A stretch of 64,000 nt of DNA from JAZKHT01 sp040385245 (GTDB lineage: Bacteria > Pseudomonadota > Alphaproteobacteria > Rhodobacterales > Rhodobacteraceae): positions 124,001 to 188,000 of the forward strand of contig JAZKHT010000007.1 of NCBI GenBank assembly GCA_040385245.1, written 5' to 3'. Numbering within the stretch: the first letter of the stretch is position 1; every line of letters begins with the position of its first letter. The notes under the pieces were generated by a model. That model was not told the origin of the DNA and made no database searches. It was given only the letters and a program-made list of their open reading frames with translations. A program made the translations under genes and the position numbers. Shown piece after piece: positions 50,453 to 59,490 of the stretch.

Positions 50453-51553
50453 TTACCCGATCTGCCCGCGCACCCCGCCGGTGTGGGCGCGGTCCAACAG
50501 CAGGTGATCCAGCAACACGCAGGCCATCATCGCCTCTCCCACCGGGACGGCACGGATGCCGACGCAAGGGTCGTGGCGGCCTTTGGTCGCCAACTCGATC
50601 TCTTCCCCGCGCGCGTTGATCGTCTGGCGCGGGGTCAGGATGGACGAGGTCGGTTTGACCGCAAAACGCACCACCACCGGCTGCCCGCTGGAGATGCCGC
50701 CCAAGATGCCGCCTGCGTGGTTCGACAGAAACTGCGGCCCGTCCGGCCCCATGCGGATCTCATCGGCGTTCTCGACCCCGGTCAACGTGGCCGCCGCCAT
50801 TCCGTCGCCGATCTCTACCGCCTTGACTGCGTTGATGGACATCATCGCCGCCGCCAGATCGCTGTCCAGTTTCGCATAAAGCGGTGCGCCAAGGCCCGCT
50901 GGCACGCCGTCGGCCACCACCTCGATCACCGCCCCGACAGAGTTGTGGGCAAGGCGCAGACCGTCCAGATACCCGGCCCATTCCACCGCCGCCGCTGGGT
51001 CGGGGCACCAGAACGGATTATCCCCCACCGTCCCCAGATCGACGCGGGCGCGATCAATTCCCATGGCCCCCATCTGCACCATATAGCCCGTGATCCGCAT
51101 CGCCGGGACCAGCGCCGCCAGCACCGCCCGTGCAACACCGCCCGCAGCCACCCGCGCCGCCGTCTCGCGCGCTGAAGACCGACCACCGCCACGATAATCC
51201 CGCAGCCCGTATTTCTGGTGATAGGTGATGTCCGCATGGCCAGGCCGGAAACTGGCGGCGATGTCGCCATAGTCACGCGACCGCTGGTCGGTGTTTTCGA
51301 TCATCAACTGGATTGGCGTGCCGGTTGTCAGCCCGTCGAACACCCCCGACAGGATACGGACCTCGTCCGGTTCCTTGCGCTGGGTCGTGAACTTGTTCTG
51401 CCCCGGCTTGCGCTTGTCCAGCCAAGGCTGCAAATCCGCCTCGGTCAGCGGCACGCCGGGGGGGCAGCCGTCCACCGTGCAGCCGATGGCCGGCCCGTGG
51501 CTTTCGCCCCAGGTGGTGACGCGGAAGATGTGGCCGAAGGTGTTAAAGGACAT
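50453..51553 (-). CDS. aroC: Chorismate synthase
   Basis: A 366-residue enzyme that performs the last step of the shikimate pathway using reduced FMN. The signature motifs are present: G-E-S-H-G-P-A-I-G-C (about 15-24), D-Y-R-G-G-G-R-S-S-A-R-E-T-A, and the third, R-H-D-P-C-V near the C-terminus. ATG 51553 begins the conserved M-S-F-N-T-F-G-H. It links to the pheA gene in the same aromatic pathway, 24 kb away. Confidence 0.96.
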   Translation of the reverse strand: MSFNTFGHIFRVTTWGESHGPAIGCTVDGCPPGVPLTEADLQPWLDKRKPGQNKFTTQRKEPDEVRILSGVFDGLTTGTPIQLMIENTDQRSRDYGDIAASFRPGHADITYHQKYGLRDYRGGGRSSARETAARVAAGGVARAVLAALVPAMRITGYMVQMGAMGIDRARVDLGTVGDNPFWCPDPAAAVEWAGYLDGLRLAHNSVGAVIEVVADGVPAGLGAPLYAKLDSDLAAAMMSINAVKAVEIGDGMAAATLTGVENADEIRMGPDGPQFLSNHAGGILGGISSGQPVVVRFAVKPTSSILTPRQTINARGEEIELATKGRHDPCVGIRAVPVGEAMMACVLLDHLLLDRAHTGGVRGQIG

Positions 51554-51640
51554 GCGCGCGCTCCCTGCTTGGGACCGCATAGGCGAATTGGCAGCGGGAA
51601 AGAAGATTTTTCGTCACGAAATCTGCCACCCGCCGCGTTT

Positions 51641-53302
51641 TCAGTCGCCCAGTCGCAACACCCCGCCCGCCAGCAAGGCCACGGTGGTGGTCTGGTCCAG
51701 ATAACCCGTGGTCGGCAGATTGCGCGACTCCTGGAACCGGCGGATCGCACGGCGGGTCTTTTGGTCAAACGTGCCGTCTGCGGGACCGGGCCGCAGACCC
51801 AGTGCATCCAGCCGCGTCTCGATGATGCGACGGGCGGGTGCGCTCAGGTTCAGGGCGGCTTCGGCGGCCTCCCACTGGGCGCGTTCGTCACCCTGTTCAG
51901 CATCGTCTTCAAGGGCTGCAATCCGTGTGTCCGCCTCGGCAGCAAAGGCACCGTCAGGGAAAGCGGTCAGGTAATCGCGGTAGGATGCGATGGTGTCTTC
52001 GGCCTGCGCCTGATCCCACGCCGCGCGGTCCTGCGCCGCCGCCTCGTCCTGACGGGTGGCATCGATGGCGGCCAGACGGTCGCTTGCGACATCGGCGTAA
52101 ATACCGTCGGGATACCGCTTGAGATAGGCGCGCAAGCCCGCTTCATCGGTGCCCTCGCCGATTTCCTGCCAATACAGCCGGTCCTGCCGTTCCAGTTGCA
52201 CCCGGCGCGCCTCTGCCTCGGCCTCAAGCTCGGCAGCACGACGGTCGGCCTGATCCAGCAACTGCACCACCTGTTCGCGCGTCAGATAGGATGTGGCGGC
52301 GTGGCCGTTCTTCTTTTGCCAGGCCGCAATCGCGGTGCGTGACCCATTGCCGAACATGCCGTCGATCCCGCGCGGATCGTTCCCCAACAGGGACAGCGCG
52401 CGCTGGATGGCGCGGCGGTCATCGCGACTCAGCGCAAGCGCCTCTTCGCCCGCGCGCGCCTGACGGCCCGGTTCGGCACGGATGCGCGCCACCTCGGCCT
52501 TGGCATCGGCCGCAAAGCGGCCTTGGGGATAGCGCTTCAGATAGGCCTCGTAGGCGGTCTGGGTGCCTTGGGTCTGGGTGCTTTCCCAAAAGATCGCCTC
52601 GGCGTCAGGGCCGGGCAACGGATCGGGACGCCCCCCATCCAGCGACGATGGCCGGAACGGCACCACCGACGCGATAAAACCATCTGCCGTCAGATCGGGC
52701 GCACCGTCCAGCAGGGTAGCAAGGCTTTGCCCGCGCAACGTGAGTGCTTCGGTGGCGAATTCGGCGACCCGCGCAGCATCACCCCGGATCAAGGTCACGC
52801 CCTGCGGCACGTCCAGCACACCGATCCCCGGTTCCAGTCCCGTCCCCAGCGGCAGGCGTCGCGGTTCGGTCCCCAGCAGAACGACCGCGCCGCCGGGTTG
52901 ACCAGCGGCGATGTCAAGGATGGTGGCCAGCGAAACCCCAGTTGCCCCGACCGTCGCCAGATCGGGCATGCTGGCATCGGTGCCCAGAAACCACGTCTCG
53001 CGCGGGGATTGGGCAAAGTGCCCCGACAGCAGCAGGATCAGCCGCCCATCCGCCAGATTCCCAGCCAAAAGGTCGGAAAACAACGCCCGCATGTCATCCG
53101 TTTCCAGATCGCTGCCGGTCGCAACCGTGAACCCGCCGTCTTCCAGTGCGTCGGCGGCATCAAGTGCGGCATCTGCCGCCGTAATGTCGGCCCCGTCCGA
53201 GTAATTCTCGTTCCCGATGATCAGGGCGCGATCCTCGGCAAGCGCCGGGGAAAGGGTTGCTGCGGCTGCTAGAAACCCGATGGCAATGTGGCGTGCGGTC
53301 AT
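51641..53302 (-). CDS. Secreted pseudo-caspase with two peptidoglycan-binding domains
   Basis: A 553-residue exported protein. A signal peptide ends near A22. A caspase (C14)-like domain (about 24-215) has R-A-L-I-I-G-N-E-N-Y and the His motif S-G-H95, but no cysteine exists anywhere in the protein, so the catalytic Cys is lost. Two PG_binding_1 domains follow (291-350 and 485-546), with D-G-M-F-G and D-G-T-F-D repeats. Three copies of a Y-L-x-x-x-P-D/Q-G motif occur at about 249-274, 389-413 and 440-464, with coiled coils between. A structural or regulatory role at the cell wall is inferred. SD GGGAGG. Confidence 0.82.
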   Translation of the reverse strand: MTARHIAIGFLAAAATLSPALAEDRALIIGNENYSDGADITAADAALDAADALEDGGFTVATGSDLETDDMRALFSDLLAGNLADGRLILLLSGHFAQSPRETWFLGTDASMPDLATVGATGVSLATILDIAAGQPGGAVVLLGTEPRRLPLGTGLEPGIGVLDVPQGVTLIRGDAARVAEFATEALTLRGQSLATLLDGAPDLTADGFIASVVPFRPSSLDGGRPDPLPGPDAEAIFWESTQTQGTQTAYEAYLKRYPQGRFAADAKAEVARIRAEPGRQARAGEEALALSRDDRRAIQRALSLLGNDPRGIDGMFGNGSRTAIAAWQKKNGHAATSYLTREQVVQLLDQADRRAAELEAEAEARRVQLERQDRLYWQEIGEGTDEAGLRAYLKRYPDGIYADVASDRLAAIDATRQDEAAAQDRAAWDQAQAEDTIASYRDYLTAFPDGAFAAEADTRIAALEDDAEQGDERAQWEAAEAALNLSAPARRIIETRLDALGLRPGPADGTFDQKTRRAIRRFQESRNLPTTGYLDQTTTVALLAGGVLRLGD

Positions 53303-53399
53303 GGATCACCTCCCGTGATAACGGGTAAACTGCCACCTTCGGAAAAGGCTCCAAAGCAATCTTGCCGTGATCCGGTGAAATCGGCGAAAGCCCGCTTCG

Positions 53400-53582
53400 C
53401 TAGCGGATATCGCGCGACAGCCGCATGTAGGTGAACATGCCGGTCAGGAACCCGACAAAGGCCAGCAGGCCCGCAACGATGATCTGCCGCTGATCTTCAA
53501 CCCCTGCAGACAGCGCCAGATAGCCGAACGCCCAGAAACCGGACCAACTGACCACACAGATCAGCGCGATGATTTTGTTCAT
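53400..53582 (-). CDS. Small membrane protein, two helices
   Basis: A 60-residue protein with two membrane helices (about 5-27 and 33-53) and a short basic C-terminus (R-L-S-R-D-I-R). GGAGG lies close upstream of ATG 53582, which supports real translation; the longer frame to 53867 runs across the 3' element. No function is recognised. It lies between the rml operon and the pseudo-caspase gene, on the same strand as both. Confidence 0.78.
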   Translation of the reverse strand: MNKIIALICVVSWSGFWAFGYLALSAGVEDQRQIIVAGLLAFVGFLTGMFTYMRLSRDIR

Positions 53583-53678
53583 GCCTCCCTCCTCCCAAGG
53601 GCTCGTCTTCCTTGACACAAACGTAGCGCGCTTTTCGCGCATTGCATCAGAATATTTGCATTTGTCGTAAGGAACGGT

Positions 53679-53735
53679 CCTCCATTCCTTTCTGCGAAAA
53701 TATCCTGCGGGGGTGTGGGGGTGCAAAACCCCCAC
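53679..53735 (-). repeat. 3'-end element copy B
   Basis: Minus-strand order: hairpin GTGGGGGT/ACCCCCAC (53728-53735 with 53715-53722), CCCCCGCA, GGATATTT (53698-53705) and a purine-rich tail. It begins 26 bases after the rmlA stop. It is the copy closest to copy A, with only a few differences across the hairpin and ATATTT parts. Confidence 0.75.
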
Positions 53736-53760
53736 GTCGACGCACGTCAGGGCCGCACGG

Positions 53761-54636
53761 TCATTCGGCGAGTATGGCCGCCAGATACTTGCCATAGTCG
53801 TTCTTGCGGAAAATCTCGGCCCGTTTTGCCAGTGCGTCACGGTCGATAAAGCCCAGACGATAGGCAATCTCGTCGGGGCATCCGACCTGCAGACCCTGCC
53901 GTTCGGTCAGGGTGCGCACAAAGTTGCCTGCGTCCAGCAGGCTGCCATGCGTACCGGTGTCAAGCCAGGCAAAGCCACGCCCCATCTTTTCAACCCGCAA
54001 CGATCCTTCGGCGCGATAGCGTTCCAGCAGATCGACAATCTCCAACTCGCCGCGAGGGGAAGGTTTGATATCCGCTGCAAACTCGGGCGCGCGACCGTCG
54101 AGGTAGTACAACCCGGTCACGGCAAAGTTCGACGGTGGAACCTCGGGCTTTTCGACGATGGCGCTGACGTTGCCCGCGTCATCGAAATCAACCACGCCAT
54201 AGCGTTCCGGGTCGGACACGCGATAGCCGAACACCGTGCCGCCTGTGGGCTGCGCGGCCGCCGCCCCCAGCACCTCGGGCAGGCCGTGCCCGAAAAAGAT
54301 GTTGTCGCCCAACACCATGGCAGACGGCGCGCCGTTCAGGAAATCCTGCGCCAACAGATAGGCCTGCGCCAGCCCGTCGGGGGAGGGTTGCACGATCCAG
54401 GTGAACGACAGGCCCCATTGCGATCCGTCGCCCATCAGCCGTTGAAACTGTGCCTGATCTTCCGGCGTGGTGATGATCGCAATGTCGCGCATCCCGCCCA
54501 GCATCAGGACGGACAGCGGATAATAGATCATCGGCTTGTCATAGATCGGCAGCAGTTGCTTTGACACGCCCATGGTGATCGGCCACAGCCGGGTGCCGGA
54601 CCCGCCCGCCAAAAGGATCCCTTTACGGTCGGTCAT
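53761..54636 (-). CDS. rfbA: Glucose-1-phosphate thymidylyltransferase RmlA
   Basis: A 291-residue nucleotidyltransferase that makes dTDP-glucose, the first step to dTDP-L-rhamnose. The N-terminal G-I-L-L-A-G-G-S-G-T-R-L-W-P-I-T motif binds dTTP; Y-D-K-P-M-I-Y-Y-P-L and V-E-K-P-E-V-P-P-S also match the family. Length is normal. It is the last gene of rmlC-B-D-A and overlaps rmlD by 4 bases. Confidence 0.96.
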   Translation of the reverse strand: MTDRKGILLAGGSGTRLWPITMGVSKQLLPIYDKPMIYYPLSVLMLGGMRDIAIITTPEDQAQFQRLMGDGSQWGLSFTWIVQPSPDGLAQAYLLAQDFLNGAPSAMVLGDNIFFGHGLPEVLGAAAAQPTGGTVFGYRVSDPERYGVVDFDDAGNVSAIVEKPEVPPSNFAVTGLYYLDGRAPEFAADIKPSPRGELEIVDLLERYRAEGSLRVEKMGRGFAWLDTGTHGSLLDAGNFVRTLTERQGLQVGCPDEIAYRLGFIDRDALAKRAEIFRKNDYGKYLAAILAE

Positions 54637-55487
54637 GCCTGCAACTCCTGTAATATGTCACGCAAGGCCAGCCGCCAGTCAGGCCGTGCCACCCCGAAAT
54701 CTGTCATCAGGCTGGCGCAATCCAGCCGCGAATTGGCGGGCCGCCGCGCGGGGGTTGGGTAGGCGCTGGTGAGGATGTCCTGCACGGCGCAAGACAACCC
54801 CGCTTCCTGCATGATGGCACGGGCAAAATCGGCCCAACTCGCATCGGGCGCGCCGGAAAAATGATAGGTGCCGCCCTTTGCCCCCGCCACCAGCCCCGCC
54901 GCACAGGTGTAAAGCGTATCGGCAATCGCAGCGGCGGGTGTTGGACCGCCGATCTGATCGGCCACCACGTTCAGGTTGTCGCGGTCCGCACCAAGGCGCA
55001 GCATGGTTTTCACGAAATTCGCCCCGTGTGCCGACACGACCCAGCTTGTCCGCAGGATGACGTGGCGCGCGCCGCTGCTGCGAACACCCCCCTCTCCCAC
55101 CAGTTTTGACCGGCCATAGGCGTTAATCGGGGCTGTCGGGTGATCCGGCGCAAAGGGTGCATCCCCGGTTCCGTCAAAGACGTAATCGGTCGAGATATGC
55201 AGGAACGGCACGGCCATGGCGGCACATTCCTGCGCCATCGAGGTGGGTGCGTCGCCGTTGACGACGGTCGCTGCGGGTTCTTCCGTCTCGGCCTTGTCAA
55301 CGGCGGTCCAGGCAGCAGCGTTGATCACGGCATCCGGCGCAATCGCGCGGATCAGGGCGGCGCAATCCTCGGGGCGCGACAGATCGGCCCGGTCGCGGCC
55401 AGCCTGCACCAGCGTCACGCCCTTCGGCACACGGCGGGCCAGTTCGCGGGCGACCTGGCCGGTCCGGCCAAAGACCAGCACCTTCAT
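54633..55487 (-). CDS. rfbD: dTDP-4-dehydrorhamnose reductase RmlD
   Basis: A 284-residue SDR-family reductase, the last step of dTDP-L-rhamnose synthesis. The cofactor motif is G-R-T-G-Q-V-A (7-13), followed by the T-D-Y-V-F-D-G segment and the catalytic Y-G-R-S-K. ATG 55487 is chosen because it overlaps the rmlB stop by 4 bases; a longer opening to 55544 lies inside rmlB. Confidence 0.95.
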   Translation of the reverse strand: MKVLVFGRTGQVARELARRVPKGVTLVQAGRDRADLSRPEDCAALIRAIAPDAVINAAAWTAVDKAETEEPAATVVNGDAPTSMAQECAAMAVPFLHISTDYVFDGTGDAPFAPDHPTAPINAYGRSKLVGEGGVRSSGARHVILRTSWVVSAHGANFVKTMLRLGADRDNLNVVADQIGGPTPAAAIADTLYTCAAGLVAGAKGGTYHFSGAPDASWADFARAIMQEAGLSCAVQDILTSAYPTPARRPANSRLDCASLMTDFGVARPDWRLALRDILQELQA

Positions 55488-56524
55488 GCTGTGATCCCCA
55501 GCCGTTGGCCCACGCCGCTGCGGCCCTGCAAGGCGCGCCACCACCCCTCGTTCTCAAGATACCAACGGACGGTGCGGCGCAGGCCTTCTTCCAGCGTGAC
55601 GGACGGACGCCACCCCAGTTCGGTGCGGATGCGTTCCGGGTCAATGGCATAGCGTGCGTCGTGGCCGGGGCGGTCGGTGACAAAGGTGATCAGCCTGTCA
55701 TGCGGCGCGCCGTCGGGGCGCATCTCGTCCAGCAGTGCACAGATGGTGCGGACCAGGTCGATATTGCGGGCCTCATTCTCGCCGCCAATGTTGTAGCTGC
55801 GGCCGACGGCACCTTTTTCCAACACGCACAGCAGGGCGTCGGCGTGATCTTCGACATACAGCCAGTCGCGCACGTTTTCGCCGTTGCCATAGACAGGGAT
55901 GGGCTTCCCGGCCAGCGCGTTCAGGATCACCACCGGCACCAGTTTTTCGGGAAAGTGAAAGGGGCCGTAGTTGTTGGAACAGTTGGTCATCACGATCGGC
56001 AGGCCATAGGTTTCGTGCCAGGCGCGCACCAGATGGTCGCTGGCGGCCTTGGATGCCGAATAGGGGCTGTTCGGGGCATAGGGCGTGTCTTCGGAGAATT
56101 TGCCGGTTTCCCCCAAGGTTCCAAACACCTCGTCGGTGGAAATGTGGTGGAACCGGAACGAAGGGGGTCGCCCCTGCCGCACCCAGTGCGCGCGCACGGA
56201 TTCAAGCAGGTTGAACGTGCCGGTCACGTTGGTTTCGATGAAATCGCCGGGGCCGTCGATGCTGCGGTCCACATGCGATTCAGCCGCCAGATGCATCACC
56301 GCATCAGGGTTATGCAGCGCCAGAACCCGGTCAAGCGCCGCACGATCCCGCAAGTCGGCCTGTTCAAAGCTGTACAGGTTCGATCCCGACACGCTGGCCA
56401 CGTTGCCCAGACAGGCGGCATAGGTCAGCGCGTCAAGGTTCACCACCTCGTGCCCGCGCGCGATGGCAAGGCGCACCACGGCAGACCCGATGAAACCCGC
56501 GCCCCCGGTGACCAGCAGCTTCAT
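55484..56524 (-). CDS. rfbB: dTDP-glucose 4,6-dehydratase RmlB
   Basis: A 346-residue extended SDR dehydratase. T-G-G-A-G-F-I-G-S (6-14) binds NAD+, H-L-A-A-E-S-H-V-D-R-S is the family motif, S-T-D-E-V-F-G holds the catalytic acid residues, and Y-S-A-S-K is the catalytic Tyr/Lys. ATG 56524 overlaps the rmlC stop by 4 bases, as rmlB does rmlD, so the operon is translationally coupled. Confidence 0.96.
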   Translation of the reverse strand: MKLLVTGGAGFIGSAVVRLAIARGHEVVNLDALTYAACLGNVASVSGSNLYSFEQADLRDRAALDRVLALHNPDAVMHLAAESHVDRSIDGPGDFIETNVTGTFNLLESVRAHWVRQGRPPSFRFHHISTDEVFGTLGETGKFSEDTPYAPNSPYSASKAASDHLVRAWHETYGLPIVMTNCSNNYGPFHFPEKLVPVVILNALAGKPIPVYGNGENVRDWLYVEDHADALLCVLEKGAVGRSYNIGGENEARNIDLVRTICALLDEMRPDGAPHDRLITFVTDRPGHDARYAIDPERIRTELGWRPSVTLEEGLRRTVRWYLENEGWWRALQGRSGVGQRLGITA

Positions 56525-57081
56525 TCCGCGCCCTCCCACACGAAGGGTGTCACGAAAGCGGTAAAGGGCTGTGCTGCGGTATCCTTGGCCGACAGGACGG
56601 GGTCGTCGATCAGGCCCCAGTCGATGCCGACCGAATCCCAACGCACCGCGCCATCACAGTCAGGGGCATAGAGATCGGAACATTTGTACTGCACCTCGGT
56701 GTCCGGCACGCGGGTGACAAAACCGTGCAGAAACCCCTTTGGCACCAGCAATTGCCTGCCGTTTTCCGCCGTCAACTCGACCCCCGTCCACTGGCCATAG
56801 GTCGGCGATCCGGCGCGGATATCGACGGCAACATCGAATATCGCCCCCCGTGTGCAGCGCACCAGTTTGTCCTGCGCGCGCGGTGGCGACTGGAAATGCA
56901 ATCCCCGCAGCGTGCCGACCGGGGCCGAATAGGAATGGTTGTCCTGCACAAACTCGATCCCCAGACCAGCCTCGTGCATCCGTGTGGCATTCCACGTTTC
57001 CGAAAACCAACCCCGCGCATCGCCAAAGCGGGCAGGGGTCAGGATCACGCATCCTGGCAGGGGGGTTTGGTCTATTTTCAT
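56521..57081 (-). CDS. rfbC: dTDP-4-dehydrorhamnose 3,5-epimerase RmlC
   Basis: A 186-residue cupin-fold epimerase. G-T-L-R-G-L-H-F-Q (catalytic His), K-L-V-R-C and the P-K-G-F-L-H-G-F motif are present. ATG 57081 is chosen; the frame opening at 57090 is a TTG. It is the first gene of rmlCBDA, so the promoter should lie in the 74 bases upstream, where I see no clear consensus. dTDP-L-rhamnose would feed lipopolysaccharide or exopolysaccharide. Confidence 0.95.
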   Translation of the reverse strand: MKIDQTPLPGCVILTPARFGDARGWFSETWNATRMHEAGLGIEFVQDNHSYSAPVGTLRGLHFQSPPRAQDKLVRCTRGAIFDVAVDIRAGSPTYGQWTGVELTAENGRQLLVPKGFLHGFVTRVPDTEVQYKCSDLYAPDCDGAVRWDSVGIDWGLIDDPVLSAKDTAAQPFTAFVTPFVWEGAE

Positions 57082-57155
57082 ACCGTACAACTCACTCTGA
57101 ATTCTGGCGCAAAATCACCTGCCACGATCACGTCGCTAGGGCCGTTCTGCGGCAT

Positions 57156-57785
57156 TTACAGGGCATTGACGGCCTTTGCCACAGCATGACCCAGCGCCAT
57201 ATGCGCCGCCTCGTCGAAATGCACACCGTCAAGCGGGCTGACCGCAATCAGCTGCCCCGCGTCCAGAAACCCGACCTCGCGCGATGCGGCAAGGGCGGCA
57301 TAAAGTGGCGGCAACGCCTGTGACCGCGCCGCGCCGCCCCAGAATTCGTGGCGGATCGGTCCCACCTCGACCACCGGCGGTGGGCAGATCAGCAGCACCT
57401 TGAACCCGCCGTGACGGGTCTGCATTTCCAGCGACAGCGCCACGTCCAGCAACCCGGCAATCCCGGCCACCACCATGTCGGGCGTGCTGGCAAAGCGGGT
57501 TTTCACGTCATTCGTGCCCAGCATCACCGTCATCACGTCAACCGGCCCATGCGATTGCAGCGCCATCCGCAGCCCCGCCTGCCCGTTCATGATGGCACCC
57601 ATCACCGGGTCGTCAAACTGCGCGGTACGACCGGGCAATCCTTCTTCGGCCAGCTCCCACCCCAGATCGGCGGCAGCGACAGTGGGCCACCGCACCCCGG
57701 ACCCAAACCGGTGATACTCTGCCCGATTCACGATGGGGGGTGTCCCATGGGTGTTACTGTCGCCAAAGGTCAGAAGAATGGGCAT
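57156..57785 (-). CDS. SGNH/GDSL-family hydrolase
   Basis: A 209-residue esterase-type hydrolase. Block I is F-G-D-S10-N-T-H-G, block III G-T-N-D, and the catalytic D-G-V-H is near the C-terminus, so all four SGNH residues can be assigned. Without a signal peptide it is probably cytoplasmic. Similar proteins act as acyl- or arylesterases. It is on the same strand as rmlC, which begins 74 bases after its own stop, and its start is close to the divergent thioredoxin gene. Confidence 0.88.
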   Translation of the reverse strand: MPILLTFGDSNTHGTPPIVNRAEYHRFGSGVRWPTVAAADLGWELAEEGLPGRTAQFDDPVMGAIMNGQAGLRMALQSHGPVDVMTVMLGTNDVKTRFASTPDMVVAGIAGLLDVALSLEMQTRHGGFKVLLICPPPVVEVGPIRHEFWGGAARSQALPPLYAALAASREVGFLDAGQLIAVSPLDGVHFDEAAHMALGHAVAKAVNAL

Positions 57786-57915
57786 CCGCGTCTCCAGTTT
57801 CGCACAGGCGCAGGCTAGGCTGCGACATCGCGCCCGTAAAGCGGCTTTGCCCCCTTGGCCTTTTGGGGAGGGACGATCATATAAGGTAAAACGCATAAGC
57901 CTGATGAGGGATGCA

Positions 57916-58818
57916 ATGTTCGGACTAGGCGAAACGACGGCCCCAAAGGCCGATCTGATCAAAGACAGCACCGAAGCCACGTTCATGCAGGACGTGATCG
58001 AAACCAGCAACACCGTTCCGGTCATCGTCGATTTCTGGGCCCCGTGGTGCGGGCCGTGCAAGACGCTTGGCCCCGCGCTAGAGGCGGCGGTAACAGCCGC
58101 AGGCGGCAAGGTCCGCATGGTCAAGATGGATGTGGACAAGAACCAGATGATCGCGGGGCAGTTGCGGATCCAGTCGATCCCGACGGTCTATGCCTTCTGG
58201 AAAGGCCAGCCGGTGGATGGGTTTCAGGGCGCGCAGCCCGCATCCGAGATCAAGAAGTTCATCGACCGCGTGGCCGCCCTTGCCGGTGACGGCGGTCTGG
58301 CCGAGGCGCTAGAGGCCGCCGACCAGATGCTGGCCGAAGGGGCTGTGGCCGATGCGCTGGAAACCTTTGCCGCCATTCTGGAAGAAGACCCCGACAGCGC
58401 CGCCGCCTATGCGGGCATGGTGCGCTGCCATCTGACCACGGGCGATCTGGATCAGGCCGAAGCCCTGCTGACCGCCGCCCCTGCCAAACTGGCCAAGGCG
58501 AAAGAGGTCGAGGCCGCACGCGCGCAACTGGAACTGGCGCGTCAGGCGGCCAACGCCGGCCCGGAACAGGAGTTGCGCACCGCCGTGGATGCCGATCCCG
58601 CCAACCATCAGGCGCGGTTCGATCTTGCCCTTGCCTTGCACGCGGCGGGCAAGGTGGACGAGGCGGTTGACGAATTGCTCGACCTGTTCCGCCGGGATCG
58701 TGACTGGAACGAAGGTGCGGCCAAGGCACAGTTGATGACCATATTCGAGGCATTGAAACCGACCGATCCCATCGTCCTGAAGGGGCGGCGCCGATTGTCG
58801 TCGATGATATTTGCCTGA
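57916..58818 (+). CDS. CnoX/YbbN-type thioredoxin with TPR-like domain
   Basis: A 300-residue protein with an N-terminal thioredoxin domain (W-A-P-W-C45-G-P-C48-K) and a C-terminal helical TPR-like domain (about 130-300). In E. coli CnoX holds proteins under oxidative stress and passes them to GroEL; unlike E. coli's S-Q-H-C, the full C-x-x-C motif is kept here. ATG 57916 has GAGGG 5 bases upstream; earlier in-frame ATGs are less likely. It heads a run with the Lon-N and Trm112-like genes. Confidence 0.88.
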   Translation: MFGLGETTAPKADLIKDSTEATFMQDVIETSNTVPVIVDFWAPWCGPCKTLGPALEAAVTAAGGKVRMVKMDVDKNQMIAGQLRIQSIPTVYAFWKGQPVDGFQGAQPASEIKKFIDRVAALAGDGGLAEALEAADQMLAEGAVADALETFAAILEEDPDSAAAYAGMVRCHLTTGDLDQAEALLTAAPAKLAKAKEVEAARAQLELARQAANAGPEQELRTAVDADPANHQARFDLALALHAAGKVDEAVDELLDLFRRDRDWNEGAAKAQLMTIFEALKPTDPIVLKGRRRLSSMIFA

Positions 58819-58845
58819 AAGGGCGACCGGCCTAGTTCAGGGTAC

Positions 58846-59490
58846 ATGATGACATCAGCCGACCTGCCCGACACGATCCCGGTTTTTCCCTTGCCCGGGG
58901 CGCTTTTGCTGCCCCGGGCGCGGTTGCCATTGCACATCTTCGAACCCCGCTATCTGGCGATGATCGAAGACTGCATGAAGACCAAGCACCGCCTGATCGG
59001 AATGATCCAACCGCGCGAGGTGCCGGGAACCGGTGAAAAGCGCCTGAATGCCATCGGCTGTGCGGGTCGCCTGACCGGGTTTTCCGAAACCGAGGATGGG
59101 CGTTACATGATCACCCTGTCCGGCATCTCTCGGTTTCGGGTGAAGGAAGAGGTGTCGGGTTTCGCCCCCTATCGCCGCTGCATGGTTGAATGGACCCCCT
59201 TCGTCCGCGATCTGGGAGAGGCAGAGGATGACCCCGCCTTTCGGCGCGAGGCGTTCTTGATCCAGCTTGGCAAGTATTTCGCCAGCATGAACCTGTCGAC
59301 CGACTGGTCCAGCCTGAAAGAGGCCGAGACAGAGATGCTGATCAATTCCCTGTCGATGCTGTGCCCGTTCGGACCCGAGGACAAGCAGGCATTGCTAGAG
59401 GCACCGTCCCTGTCCACCCGCCGCGAAACGCTGGTGACCCTGATCGAATTCGCCATGCGCGGCGGCAATGATGACGAGGTGATGCAATGA
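58846..59490 (+). CDS. Lon N-terminal (LON substrate-binding) domain protein
   Basis: A 214-residue protein formed only by the Lon protease N-terminal domain: I-P-V-F-P-L-P-G-A-L-L-L-P-R near the start and L-P-L-H-I-F-E-P-R-Y, without ATPase or protease parts. Such stand-alone proteins are common in alphaproteobacteria and of unknown function. Start ATG 58846 or 58849. It lies 27 bases after the thioredoxin gene and overlaps the next gene by 4 bases. Confidence 0.88.
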   Translation: MMTSADLPDTIPVFPLPGALLLPRARLPLHIFEPRYLAMIEDCMKTKHRLIGMIQPREVPGTGEKRLNAIGCAGRLTGFSETEDGRYMITLSGISRFRVKEEVSGFAPYRRCMVEWTPFVRDLGEAEDDPAFRREAFLIQLGKYFASMNLSTDWSSLKEAETEMLINSLSMLCPFGPEDKQALLEAPSLSTRRETLVTLIEFAMRGGNDDEVMQ

